A DNA stretch of 64,000 nt. Source: Rhodospirillaceae bacterium. GTDB taxonomy: Bacteria > Pseudomonadota > Alphaproteobacteria > GCA-2731375. The stretch spans positions 247,103 to 311,102 of the forward strand of contig JABIWH010000057.1 of NCBI GenBank assembly GCA_018701215.1, in the 5' to 3' direction. Numbering within the stretch: the first letter of the stretch is position 1; each line of letters opens with the position of its first letter. The position numbers and the translations under genes were made by a program. The notes below the pieces were generated by a model. That model saw only the letters and a program-made list of their open reading frames with translations. It made no database searches and was not told where the DNA came from. This document shows positions 1-7,914 of the stretch, one piece after another.

Positions 1-278
1 TCGTCCGCGACCAGGCGCCAGTTGAGAGGAACAACAACCGCGCCGATCTTGGCCAGGCCCATGAAGCTCTCGAAATACTCGACGCTGTTCATCATCAAAA
101 TGGCGACCCGGTCGCCCTTTTTGATGCCCAGATTAAGCATGGCATTGGCAACTTTGTTGGCGCGCCGGTCAACCTGGGCGTACGTCAGCCGGCGGGCGGT
201 GGCCACATCGACGATCGCCTCGAGATTAGGGTTCGTATGGCCCCGTTTGCCCAGATACGCGCCGATATTGTTACGCAC
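1..278 (-). CDS. Acyl-CoA synthetase (AMP-dependent ligase), N-terminal part
   Basis: The gene runs off the left edge, so only about the first 92 residues are visible. They read as the N-terminal subdomain of an ANL-family adenylating enzyme. After the start comes the usual pattern of a LTYAQVDRRANKVANAM-type segment, then KKGDRVAILMMNSVEYFE, then the AKIGAVVVPLNWRL stretch that precedes the first core motifs. The AMP-binding signature itself lies outside the window. The start is a GTG at 276-278, chosen because a GGAGG run lies just upstream and the homologous region begins directly after it. The gene follows the ring-hydroxylating oxygenase beta subunit on the same strand with a 35-base gap, so it is probably the last visible gene of that operon. 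A role in activating a carboxylic acid intermediate to its CoA thioester is inferred from family and context; the substrate is unknown. Confidence 0.75.
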   Translation of the reverse strand, partial: MRNNIGAYLGKRGHTNPNLEAIVDVATARRLTYAQVDRRANKVANAMLNLGIKKGDRVAILMMNSVEYFESFMGLAKIGAVVVPLNWRLVAD

Positions 279-313
279 GGTGAAAGCCCCCCTCCATGTA
301 CAACCAGTCTGAA

Positions 314-787
314 CTATAGGGGTATGGCCAGCAAGGTGTCGATCTTGTCGCTGTCGAGAACGACCAATTTTTCGGCGAATAACGGCGTTTCGCCGGACAG
401 CTCGATCTGGTCCAGGTAACGGCCCGTGACGAACAGTTCCTGGCTGCCGTCGATCATAATGCGGACAACCATGAAGGCGGCTTCCGCCTGGATCAGGCGG
501 TCTTCGTTGCCCGTGATGCGCACGGCGGAGATGATGTGGCGATAGCGTTGCGGCTCGTAAATATTTGCCTGGCGCAGGGAGGCCACCCGGTCTTCCATCA
601 TGTTGCGGTTGCGGGCATCGATAATGCCAATGGGCAGACCCCGGGCATGATTGAATTCCGTGGTTATGCGGTAGTGGGCCTGTTCGGTGAAAAATGCCGG
701 CCAGGCTTCCAGATCGTCGCTATCGATACAGGCGGCATATTCGGCCAAAAGATTGCTGACCGCGCCGTGATGATCCAGCCTCGCCAT
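314..787 (-). CDS. Ring-hydroxylating dioxygenase beta subunit (SnoaL/NTF2-like fold)
   Basis: A 157-residue protein of the size and pattern of the small (beta) subunit of Rieske non-heme iron oxygenases. Recognisable features are the N-terminal ALLAEYAACIDSDDLEAW-like helix, the FFTEQAHYRI strand, a central EPQRYRHIISAVRI segment and a C-terminal GRYLDQIEL strand. Beta subunits are structural and carry no metal. The start ATG shares one base with the stop codon of the alpha subunit (TGATG), a sign of translational coupling, and the pairing supports the assignment. The subunit would form an alpha-beta hexamer in the cytoplasm with the upstream product. No ferredoxin or reductase gene lies next to it in the visible operon, so electrons must come from elsewhere. 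Confidence 0.8.
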   Translation of the reverse strand: MARLDHHGAVSNLLAEYAACIDSDDLEAWPAFFTEQAHYRITTEFNHARGLPIGIIDARNRNMMEDRVASLRQANIYEPQRYRHIISAVRITGNEDRLIQAEAAFMVVRIMIDGSQELFVTGRYLDQIELSGETPLFAEKLVVLDSDKIDTLLAIPL

Positions 788-2043
788 CAGATGTCCATGA
801 TCCCCCGGTAGGTTTTCCAGAAACCCCGGATAGAGGCCTCCGTGACCCGGCTGGCGGAAGATGCCACTGCGTCACCGCCCATCTTGACCACCGAGGTCTC
901 ACCATTAGTGCCCGGCAGGGCGCGTTGCACGAATTCACCTACCGCGCCGTCCTCCATGGAGATAAAGCCGGCGGGGCCGATGAAATTCGCCTGCAACAGG
1001 CGCAGGTCGGTCAATTCGGGGTCATCATCCTCGAAGCCATAGTTGGTCCAGATCAGATCCGTACGGTCCACGCCACGCGGCATGATCTGCCGCAGTACCA
1101 GGCTATTGCGCACCTGCTGCAGGACCAGGCCGGGAAACACGGTCAGAATTTGCAAGGTGATGCCGTCGTCGAATTCGTCCTGGCCTCCCAAAATGGTGGG
1201 GTCCTTCAGGCCGAAATCATCCTTGTCGGCACGCAGATTTTCGGCCTCGTACTCCTGATCGCCATGCCCGGAATCATTGGGGCGGTCCAGCTTGGAATAG
1301 CTGACGTGATGGGCGCCGTCGCCGTCGATGATAATACCGCCCTGCTGCGACAGGCGGTTGACCCGAAAAGTGGTGAAGAATGAATGCAGGATACTGGCAT
1401 GGTAGGGATCCTTGACGTTCTCGGCATACAGCTTCCAGTTATTGCGCAGGGTCTGGGTGTAATAACCCAGGATCTTGACCGGGCGCGGCAGCACCCGGCG
1501 GATGCGGGCGACAATGTCCGGCCCCAGATAGTCATCCAGGTCAGGTACGCCGAAATCGAAACTGCCGAATACCAGCCCGGACAGGCTGGCGATTTTGAGG
1601 CGGCGCAGGCCATGCTCCTCACGCCGGAAATCATCCGGCATGCCGCCTTCGCCGCCAACACCGTTCTGAAAGGCAACGCCGACCAGATTGCCATCCTCGT
1701 CATAAGACCAGGCGTGATAGACACAGGTAAAGGCCTTGGCATTTCCGAAACGCTCCAGACACAACAGGGAGCCGCGATGGGAACAGCGGTTTTCAAAGCC
1801 CTTCAGGCTGCCGTCCTTGCCGCGGACCAACACCACGGGGATGTCGCCGATGGTTGTTGTCTTGTAGTCGCCGGGGTTGGGTACTTCACAGGCAAAGCCC
1901 AGGACATTCCAGGTCGGTCCGAGGAACAGGCGTTCGCGTTCGCGCGCGTAAATCTCACTGTTGTCGTACAGGCCGTAGGGGACCTGCGTTACCCCCTCGT
2001 TGGGCCAATGCTCACTTGTCTTGTGAATTCGTGTCCCGTTCAT
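787..2043 (-). CDS. Rieske (2Fe-2S) aromatic-ring-hydroxylating dioxygenase alpha subunit
   Basis: A 418-residue catalytic subunit. The Rieske centre is visible as Cys87-x-His89 and Cys107-x2-His110, within the CSHRG and CVYHAW motifs. The mononuclear iron site is visible in the stretch NWKLYAENVKDPYHASILH, giving Asp212, His215 and His220 as the bridging Asp and two His ligands. The enzyme should insert dioxygen into an aromatic or other cyclic substrate using electrons from an unlinked reductase/ferredoxin. The ATG at 2043 was preferred to an upstream in-frame ATG at 2085 because it overlaps the stop of the GFA gene as ATGA, the normal arrangement in this operon. The substrate cannot be told from sequence. 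The C-terminal part is divergent from well-known benzoate or naphthalene enzymes as far as I can recall. Confidence 0.9.
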   Translation of the reverse strand: MNGTRIHKTSEHWPNEGVTQVPYGLYDNSEIYARERERLFLGPTWNVLGFACEVPNPGDYKTTTIGDIPVVLVRGKDGSLKGFENRCSHRGSLLCLERFGNAKAFTCVYHAWSYDEDGNLVGVAFQNGVGGEGGMPDDFRREEHGLRRLKIASLSGLVFGSFDFGVPDLDDYLGPDIVARIRRVLPRPVKILGYYTQTLRNNWKLYAENVKDPYHASILHSFFTTFRVNRLSQQGGIIIDGDGAHHVSYSKLDRPNDSGHGDQEYEAENLRADKDDFGLKDPTILGGQDEFDDGITLQILTVFPGLVLQQVRNSLVLRQIMPRGVDRTDLIWTNYGFEDDDPELTDLRLLQANFIGPAGFISMEDGAVGEFVQRALPGTNGETSVVKMGGDAVASSASRVTEASIRGFWKTYRGIMDI

Positions 2044-2495
2044 GGTGTAACCGCGGCAAAACGCGCCAGGCTCCCCTTTGACCAAACCTCGTCCCGATCA
2101 TAATAGACCTCGTAGACCGGGATATCTCCCGACAAATCCAGCCAGGACTGTTTCGAGCGGGTAAAGATATGCACATCGGGGACCAGGGCTGTTTGATCAT
2201 CCAGGGTGCCGGCGCGAACGAACCAAAAGCCCGGCATATATTCGGTCCAGACATAAGTGCCGCATTGGGGGCAGAAATGAACCGTATTGTCGCGCTCTTC
2301 GTCCTTGAATTTGAACCAAGCGAGGCTGCCCGAGAGCAGCCCCACTTCGGTCTTTTCGATCCAGGCATTGATCACGAAGGGCCCGCCCGTCAGGCGTTGG
2401 CAATCAGTACAATGACAGGCATGCACGATTAGTGGCTCGGCCGTCAGGGCATAGCGAACAGCACCACAGGCGCAGCCGCCTTCCAGCCTAGTCAT
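2040..2495 (-). CDS. GFA-family zinc protein (glutathione-dependent formaldehyde-activating-like)
   Basis: A 151-residue protein with the full cysteine pattern of the GFA/CENP-V fold. GCACGAVRY near the N-terminus is followed by CHCTDCQRLTG (residues about 27-37) and HFCPQCGTYVW (about 73-83). These motifs bind structural and active-site zinc in characterised members. Its start overlaps the last eight bases of the upstream LLM oxidoreductase gene, and its stop overlaps the start of the Rieske alpha subunit, so it is embedded in the operon and probably co-translated. The family name comes from a formaldehyde-glutathione enzyme, but most members have no proven reaction. A role in handling an aldehyde or thiol adduct released by the oxygenase is inference only. 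Confidence 0.85.
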   Translation of the reverse strand: MTRLEGGCACGAVRYALTAEPLIVHACHCTDCQRLTGGPFVINAWIEKTEVGLLSGSLAWFKFKDEERDNTVHFCPQCGTYVWTEYMPGFWFVRAGTLDDQTALVPDVHIFTRSKQSWLDLSGDIPVYEVYYDRDEVWSKGSLARFAAVTP

Positions 2496-3642
2496 CGCCC
2501 GACTGCGTCTTCTCGTGCCGTTCTATTTCGTGTTCCACCGCCGCCTGGGCCGCGCCGACAAAGACCTCGCGGTTCCGGTGGCTATAGTCATAGGAAGCCC
2601 GGCGCTGGTCGTTCTTACGGTTGAAATGGGGGATCACGTAGCGGGCCATCAGCTCGAAATGCTCCAACGTAGCCTCATAGTCGGCCCAGTTGTGCGCCAG
2701 TTCCAGAAAGACGCCAAAGCCGCCTGATCCTTCGACCAGCTTTTCGATATGCCGGATCGCGTCATCGGGATCGCCGATCACCGCCATGCCGGTCTCGGTC
2801 AGATACTCATAGGCATTGTCGATCTCCGCCGGCACGATGGGGAAGGTGGCGATGTCGCGGAAATATTGCGCCCATTGTTCCAGGCCATGCTCTACATTCT
2901 TTTTCGCCTGCTCGCGGCTGCGGGCCACATGCGCCAGGGTGACCACGCGCCAGTTCTGCCGGTTGACGGTCTTGCCGTTTTCCTTGGCGGTCTGTTCGCA
3001 TAATTTCCAATTCGCACTATGCGCCGCCAGGGCCTCGTCAGAGGTGCCGCCGATGGACAGCATGCCCAGGCCGTGCTTGCCGGCGGCCAGGGCGCCGGCG
3101 GGAGAGCGGGCGCAGGCCACGGCCATCTCCATGCGCGGCCGGGAATAGCAAGGCAGCTGCATCTGGGCATCGCGCAGTTCGAACCAATCGGTCTTCATAT
3201 TGACCACTTCGCCGTCCAGCATGGGTACGATGGCGTCCAGGGCCTCGTTCATCATGCGGCGTTGATTGTCCGGATCAATACCCATGCGGAAAGCGTCGCC
3301 CACCAGGGCGCCGGGCCCGACGCCGAACATCACCCGGCCCTTGGTCATATGGTCCAGCTGCACCATGCGCCCGGTATTGGTGAAGGGGTGGTGATAGGGC
3401 AGGGACGACACCCCGGTGCCCAGGCGGATCTGCTTGGTCCGCTCGGCAGCGGCCGCGATAAACAGATCGGGTGCCGCGATAATCTCGTAGCCGCCCGAAT
3501 GATGCTCGCCGATCCAGGCCTCGTCATAGCCCAGGCGGTCCAGATGCTCGACCAGGCCCATGTCCCGGTCCAGCGCCGCGGTGGGATCTTCATCCACGGT
3601 GTGAAACGGCGCCAGAAAAATGCCAAAACGCATATCTTTCAT
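2488..3642 (-). CDS. LLM-class flavin-dependent oxidoreductase (bacterial luciferase-like)
   Basis: A 384-residue TIM-barrel protein of the luciferase-like monooxygenase superfamily. It starts MKDMRFGIFLAPFHTVDEDP and contains the conserved WIGEHHSGGYEIIAAPDL segment (the EHH motif near residue 55) and RIRLGTGVSSLPYHHPF, which line the flavin site in the family. The start at 3642 was chosen over an ORF start at 3669 because an AGGGGT element lies at suitable spacing upstream and the fold begins at MRFGIF. It is the first gene of the minus-strand operon, with a 118-base divergent promoter region shared with the ligase at 3761. Members use reduced FMN and oxygen to oxidise organic substrates, often aromatic or sulfur compounds. 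The pairing with a Rieske oxygenase suggests two oxygenation steps in one pathway. Confidence 0.88.
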   Translation of the reverse strand: MKDMRFGIFLAPFHTVDEDPTAALDRDMGLVEHLDRLGYDEAWIGEHHSGGYEIIAAPDLFIAAAAERTKQIRLGTGVSSLPYHHPFTNTGRMVQLDHMTKGRVMFGVGPGALVGDAFRMGIDPDNQRRMMNEALDAIVPMLDGEVVNMKTDWFELRDAQMQLPCYSRPRMEMAVACARSPAGALAAGKHGLGMLSIGGTSDEALAAHSANWKLCEQTAKENGKTVNRQNWRVVTLAHVARSREQAKKNVEHGLEQWAQYFRDIATFPIVPAEIDNAYEYLTETGMAVIGDPDDAIRHIEKLVEGSGGFGVFLELAHNWADYEATLEHFELMARYVIPHFNRKNDQRRASYDYSHRNREVFVGAAQAAVEHEIERHEKTQSGDD

Positions 3643-3760
3643 AACCCATACCCCTAAATTTTCCAGCAACCCAACAGGCTGCGTACATGCAACCTATCAT
3701 AAGCGCTGTGGTATAGTGGGCGCCAGTCTGGAACCGTGCGGTGTGAGGAGAAGCGGCGTT

Positions 3761-5710
3761 ATGAGTGAAATTGTCTGGCGGGCAGAGCCATCGGTGATCG
3801 CGGATAGCAATATTCAGCGCTTTATGGATAGTCTTGGCGTTGCCGATTACGATGACCTGTTGGCCCGGGCAGCCGCCGATCCCGATTGGTTCTGGGAGCA
3901 GACGATCGAGTTCATGGGTTTCATTTTCGATACGCCGTACGAAAGGGTCCGCGATGCCTCCGCTGGCGTGCCTTGGACAAGATGGTGCGTCGGCGGCACC
4001 ACCAACGCGACGCTGAATTTCCTCGACAAACATCGGGATACGCCGACCTACCAGAAAGACGCGATCCGTTTCGAGGCCGAGGACGGCGCCATCCGTACCT
4101 GGAGCTACCAGGAGCTGGACCAACAAACCTGCCGCCTGGCGGCTGCGTTGACCGAGCTGGGCCTGGGCCCCGATGACAAGATCGGCATCTACATGCCCAT
4201 GGTGCCCGAAGTCGCCGCCGCATTCTTTGCCACCGCCCGCATCGGCGCCATTGCCGTGCCATTGTTTTCGGGCTTCGGTCAGGAAGCCATCGCCACCCGT
4301 TTGAACGATGCCGGCGCCACCGCCGTGATCACCGTCGATGCCACCTGGCGCCGGGGCCGCTCGATCCCCATGAAACCGGTGATGGATGAAGCTTTGAAGT
4401 CCATCCCCAGCGTGCGCCATCAAATCGTGCTGCGCGCCAATGACGAGGCGCTGGATTGGGATGACGAACGCGATCATGACTGGATCGATATCGTCGCGGG
4501 CAAGCCGGATTTCGTCCCCGCCACAATTGTCGCGGCCGAGCATCCCCTGCTGCTGGTCTACACCTCCGGCACCTCCGGCAAGCCCAAGGGGACTTTGTTG
4601 AGCCACGTGGGTTTCGTGGTGAAGATCAGCTTCGATCTGCTGGTCTGCCTGGATCTCAAGCCCGCGGACCGGATGATGTGGATCAGCGATTTCGGCTGGG
4701 TGGTGGGGCCCATGATCACCACGGTCTGTACCTTGGCCGGCGCCACCATGGTGCTGGTGGAGGGCACCCCCGATTATCCCGACCCCGACCGTATGTGGCG
4801 CCTGTGCGAACAACATGGCGTCAGTTTCCTGGGCGTCGCACCGACAACAATTCGTGGCCTGATGCGCGGCGGCACCGATGATATCAAGAAATGGAACCTG
4901 GACAGCGTGCGGGTGGTCGCCTCCACTGGCGAGCCCTGGACCGATGAAGCCTGGAACTGGTGCTTTGAACATGTCTGCCGCCGTCTCGCACCGCTGTTCA
5001 ACTGGACCGGGGGCACCGAAACCTCGGGCGGCATCTTGGTCTCCACCATGGTGCATCCGCTGAAATCATGCAGTTTCGGCGGCTCGGTACCGGGCATGGC
5101 GGCGGATATCCTGGACGATGCGGGTAATCCCGTGGGCCCTGGCGAGGTTGGCGAATTGGTCCTGACCATACCTTCCATCGGCATGACACGCGGCCTGTGG
5201 CAGGACGACGAACGCTATATCGAGAGCTATTGGAGCATGTATCCCGACATCTGGCGCCACGGCGATTGGGCCAGTCGGGACGAAGACGGCCTGTGGTACG
5301 TCCAGGGCCGCTCCGACGACACGCTTAAGATCGGCGGCAAGCGCACCGGCCCGGCGGAGATCGAAGGCCTGGTCATGGCCTCGGGCTTGATTGCCGAGGC
5401 TGCCGCCGTCGGCCTGCCGGACCCGCGCGCCGGGCAGTCGGTGATGTGTGTCTGTGTGCCCTCTCCCGGCGTGGCGGCGGACGAAAATACCGCCAACCAG
5501 GTGCGTGACGCCGTGGCGGCGGGCCTGGGCCATGCCTTTCGGCCCAAGGATGTGCTGTTCGTTTCCGACCTGCCGAAAACCCGCAACATGAAAATCATGC
5601 GCCGGGTGGTCAAGGCGGCGGTGCTGGGGCAAAACCCCGGCGATCTAACGGCCCTGGTCAACCCGGAAGCAGTCGACGACGTCGCGCGGGCGGCGGGGCA
5701 GGGTGGCTAA
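3761..5710 (+). CDS. Acetyl-CoA-synthetase-like acyl-CoA synthetase
   Basis: A 649-residue ANL-superfamily enzyme that makes an acyl-CoA from an acid, ATP and CoA through an acyl-adenylate. An ACAS_N-type N-terminal region (residues about 1-90) is followed by the AMP-binding P-loop motif LLVYTSGTSGKPKGTLLSH near residue 265. The WTGGTETSGG motif lies near 415, the hinge DDTLKIGGKR near 520, and the C-terminal catalytic lysine in NMKIMRR near 610. The architecture matches acetyl-, propionyl- and acetoacetyl-CoA synthetases rather than long-chain ligases. The start at 3761 has a GGAG element upstream; the longer frame from 3620 would run through the divergent promoter region. It diverges from the catabolic operon. 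Substrate preference is not predictable here. Confidence 0.88.
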   Translation: MSEIVWRAEPSVIADSNIQRFMDSLGVADYDDLLARAAADPDWFWEQTIEFMGFIFDTPYERVRDASAGVPWTRWCVGGTTNATLNFLDKHRDTPTYQKDAIRFEAEDGAIRTWSYQELDQQTCRLAAALTELGLGPDDKIGIYMPMVPEVAAAFFATARIGAIAVPLFSGFGQEAIATRLNDAGATAVITVDATWRRGRSIPMKPVMDEALKSIPSVRHQIVLRANDEALDWDDERDHDWIDIVAGKPDFVPATIVAAEHPLLLVYTSGTSGKPKGTLLSHVGFVVKISFDLLVCLDLKPADRMMWISDFGWVVGPMITTVCTLAGATMVLVEGTPDYPDPDRMWRLCEQHGVSFLGVAPTTIRGLMRGGTDDIKKWNLDSVRVVASTGEPWTDEAWNWCFEHVCRRLAPLFNWTGGTETSGGILVSTMVHPLKSCSFGGSVPGMAADILDDAGNPVGPGEVGELVLTIPSIGMTRGLWQDDERYIESYWSMYPDIWRHGDWASRDEDGLWYVQGRSDDTLKIGGKRTGPAEIEGLVMASGLIAEAAAVGLPDPRAGQSVMCVCVPSPGVAADENTANQVRDAVAAGLGHAFRPKDVLFVSDLPKTRNMKIMRRVVKAAVLGQNPGDLTALVNPEAVDDVARAAGQGG

Positions 5711-5768
5711 GTTAAAAGATCACTGATGATCGACTGTTGTCGGCAGTAATTGAAAGTTCTTTTGTAGC

Positions 5769-6662
5769 ATGCAAATTCAAACGGCGGAATTCGAAGGACC
5801 CACATGGGCATTGATCGTCGCTGTGTATGGCGGCTGGATCGGCGCGACTTGGTATGGCGCCGCTTTGCCGTGGTGGTTATTGCTGCTGGCCGGTGGCTGG
5901 TTTACAGGCTGGTACTACTCCCTGCAGCACGAGGTTATTCACGGTCATCCCACCGCTTGGCCTCGCTTCAATGATCTTATTGGCTACGCGCCGTTGGGTC
6001 TGTTCATCCCTTATGACGTTTATCGCGCGGACCATATGCGTCATCACACCAAGGAAAACCTGACTATTCCGGGCGTGGATCCGGAATCCTATTATTTCGA
6101 TACCAGGACTTGGGACGAAATGGCCTCGCCCTTAAAAGTCATGAATATCATCAACAACGCATTGATCGGCCGATTGACGGTCGGCGTCGGGATTACGATC
6201 CTGCTATTTTGGTGGCGGGAAGGGCGGCGGTTGGTGCGTGGCGATCTTAGCCACTTAGGTGCCTGGATCAGGCATGCGGTTTTGGTCGCCGCCGTACTTT
6301 ATTGGGTCGCTATTGTCTGTGGATTGCCGATCTGGCTCTATGTTTTGACCTTCGCTTATCCTGGGCTGGCATTGACCATGATGCGCTCCTACTGCGAACA
6401 CCTGGCCGCCGACAATCCGGATCACCGTACCGCCATTGTTGAAAGTCCTACGCCTTTGGGCTTGCTATACCTCAACAACAACCTGCACATCGCCCATCAC
6501 GATCAACCAGGCATGCCTTGGTATAAACTGCCTGCCTACTACCAAAAGAAAAAGGCCGATTTCCTCTCGGAAAACAATGACTTGATCTTCCAGGGCTATA
6601 GCGGTGTGATCCGCCAATATCTTTTTGCCCCGATCGATACGCCGGTATTGCCTGAGCAGTAG
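5769..6662 (+). CDS. Integral membrane fatty acid desaturase/hydroxylase
   Basis: A 297-residue membrane protein with the three histidine boxes that hold the di-iron centre of membrane desaturases and hydroxylases: HEVIHGH (residues about 57-63), HMRHH (about 93-97) and HIAHH (about 241-245). Hydrophobic stretches lie before the first box, between residues about 135 and 165, and around 175-205, as expected for a four-helix membrane scaffold. The family covers acyl-lipid desaturases, alkane hydroxylases and beta-carotene hydroxylases. The short HExxHGHP first box and C-terminal LHIAHHDQPG look most like acyl desaturases. It stands 58 bases after the CoA ligase on the same strand and could share its transcript. 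No ferredoxin partner is adjacent. Confidence 0.82.
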   Translation: MQIQTAEFEGPTWALIVAVYGGWIGATWYGAALPWWLLLLAGGWFTGWYYSLQHEVIHGHPTAWPRFNDLIGYAPLGLFIPYDVYRADHMRHHTKENLTIPGVDPESYYFDTRTWDEMASPLKVMNIINNALIGRLTVGVGITILLFWWREGRRLVRGDLSHLGAWIRHAVLVAAVLYWVAIVCGLPIWLYVLTFAYPGLALTMMRSYCEHLAADNPDHRTAIVESPTPLGLLYLNNNLHIAHHDQPGMPWYKLPAYYQKKKADFLSENNDLIFQGYSGVIRQYLFAPIDTPVLPEQ

Positions 6663-6818
6663 CCGTTCGAGATGGGGGTGGCCACGATCGTCAGGCGGTT
6701 CCATTTGGGCGCCTATTGGCCGGGCCAGAATTACGCTATCGGAAGCTTGCGAATTCTGCCAAGGTCTCCCGCAATACACAGTTCCGCTGGATGAATTCTT
6801 GCAAGGGGGGATCTGGTC

Positions 6819-7871
6819 ATGACTGCATCCAACAAACGTCAGGGATTACTAGAACGGCTGGCCGAGGGGCCGGTCATTTGTGCCGAAGGGTATTTGTTCG
6901 AGTTGGAGCGCCGGGGCTATTTGCAGGCTGGCGCTTTCGTGCCCGCGGCGGTGTTGGATCATCCCGACGAGGTGCGCCAATTGCACCGGGAATTCGTGCA
7001 TGCGGGTTCCGATGTGGTCGAGGCTTTTACCTACTACGGCCACCGCGAAAAACTGCGCCTGATCGGCAAGGAACATCTGCTGGCGGATCTCAATCGCGAA
7101 GCCTTGCGGATCGCGGGCGAGGTGGCGGCGGAAAGCGGCACTTTGCTGGCCGGCAACATCTGCAACACCAATCTGTTTGAGCCCGGCAGCAACGAAAGTG
7201 CCACCCAGGTCCGCGCCATGTTCGAGGAACAGGTGGCCTGGGCGGTGGAGGCCAATGCCGACTTCATCATCGGCGAGACATTTTCCTATACGGAGGAGGC
7301 CTTGATTGCCCTGGAGGTGATCAAGCAGACCAAGCTGGCCGCCGTGATCACCATGGCCTTTCACCGGGCCGATACCACGCGGGAAGGGGACACGGCGGGG
7401 GTTGCCTGTAAACGTATCGCCGACGCCGGCGCCGAAGTCGTGGGCCTGAATTGTTGCCGCGGTCCCTGGACCATGCTGCCCTTGTTGGAAAATGTCTGCG
7501 CCAGCGTAGACGGCCATATTGCGGCTTTGCCCGTGCCGTATCGAACCAATGCGGAGGAACCCACCTTCCAGTCCCTGCGTGATCCGGGCTGTGATTGTCT
7601 GCCGGGCGAAATGCCGTTCCCAACGGCCCTCGACCCCTTTACTTGCAACCGGTTCGAAATCGCCGATTTCACCAAAAAGGCGCAGGACCTGGGCGTCAAT
7701 TATTTTGGTGTTTGTTGCGGTGGCGCTCCCCATCATGTGCGCGCCATCGCCGAGGCCCTGGGACGGACACCGCCGGCATCCCGCTATTCGCCGGATATGT
7801 CCAAGCATGCCTTTTTTGGCACCGATGCCAGCCTGCAGGCGCATAACACGGACGCCAACGCCGAAATTTAG
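6819..7871 (+). CDS. Homocysteine S-methyltransferase family protein (BHMT-like)
   Basis: A 350-residue zinc-dependent methyltransferase of the Pfam S-methyl_trans family. The zinc ligands are seen as a Cys in GLNCCRGP (residues about 208-215) and the Cys pair in GVCCGGAPHH (about 302-311), the arrangement of betaine-homocysteine methyltransferase. A good ribosome binding site (AAGGGGGG) precedes the ATG. The family transfers a methyl group from betaine, S-methylmethionine or related donors to a thiol such as homocysteine. The next gene, on the opposite strand and converging with it, is a dimethylglycine/sarcosine-dehydrogenase-like flavoprotein. If the donor is betaine, its product dimethylglycine would be the substrate of that neighbour; this is inference from context. 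Confidence 0.82.
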   Translation: MTASNKRQGLLERLAEGPVICAEGYLFELERRGYLQAGAFVPAAVLDHPDEVRQLHREFVHAGSDVVEAFTYYGHREKLRLIGKEHLLADLNREALRIAGEVAAESGTLLAGNICNTNLFEPGSNESATQVRAMFEEQVAWAVEANADFIIGETFSYTEEALIALEVIKQTKLAAVITMAFHRADTTREGDTAGVACKRIADAGAEVVGLNCCRGPWTMLPLLENVCASVDGHIAALPVPYRTNAEEPTFQSLRDPGCDCLPGEMPFPTALDPFTCNRFEIADFTKKAQDLGVNYFGVCCGGAPHHVRAIAEALGRTPPASRYSPDMSKHAFFGTDASLQAHNTDANAEI

Positions 7872-7914
7872 TTATTGGTCGTCAGTCCTGCGAAGGCGGC
7901 AGTAACTGTTATGT

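Noticed and set aside
3590..5056. A 488-codon open frame on the minus strand
   Set aside because: It is antisense to a clearly recognised acyl-CoA synthetase and reads as low-complexity His/Gly/Gln-rich sequence, typical of a shadow frame in high-GC DNA.
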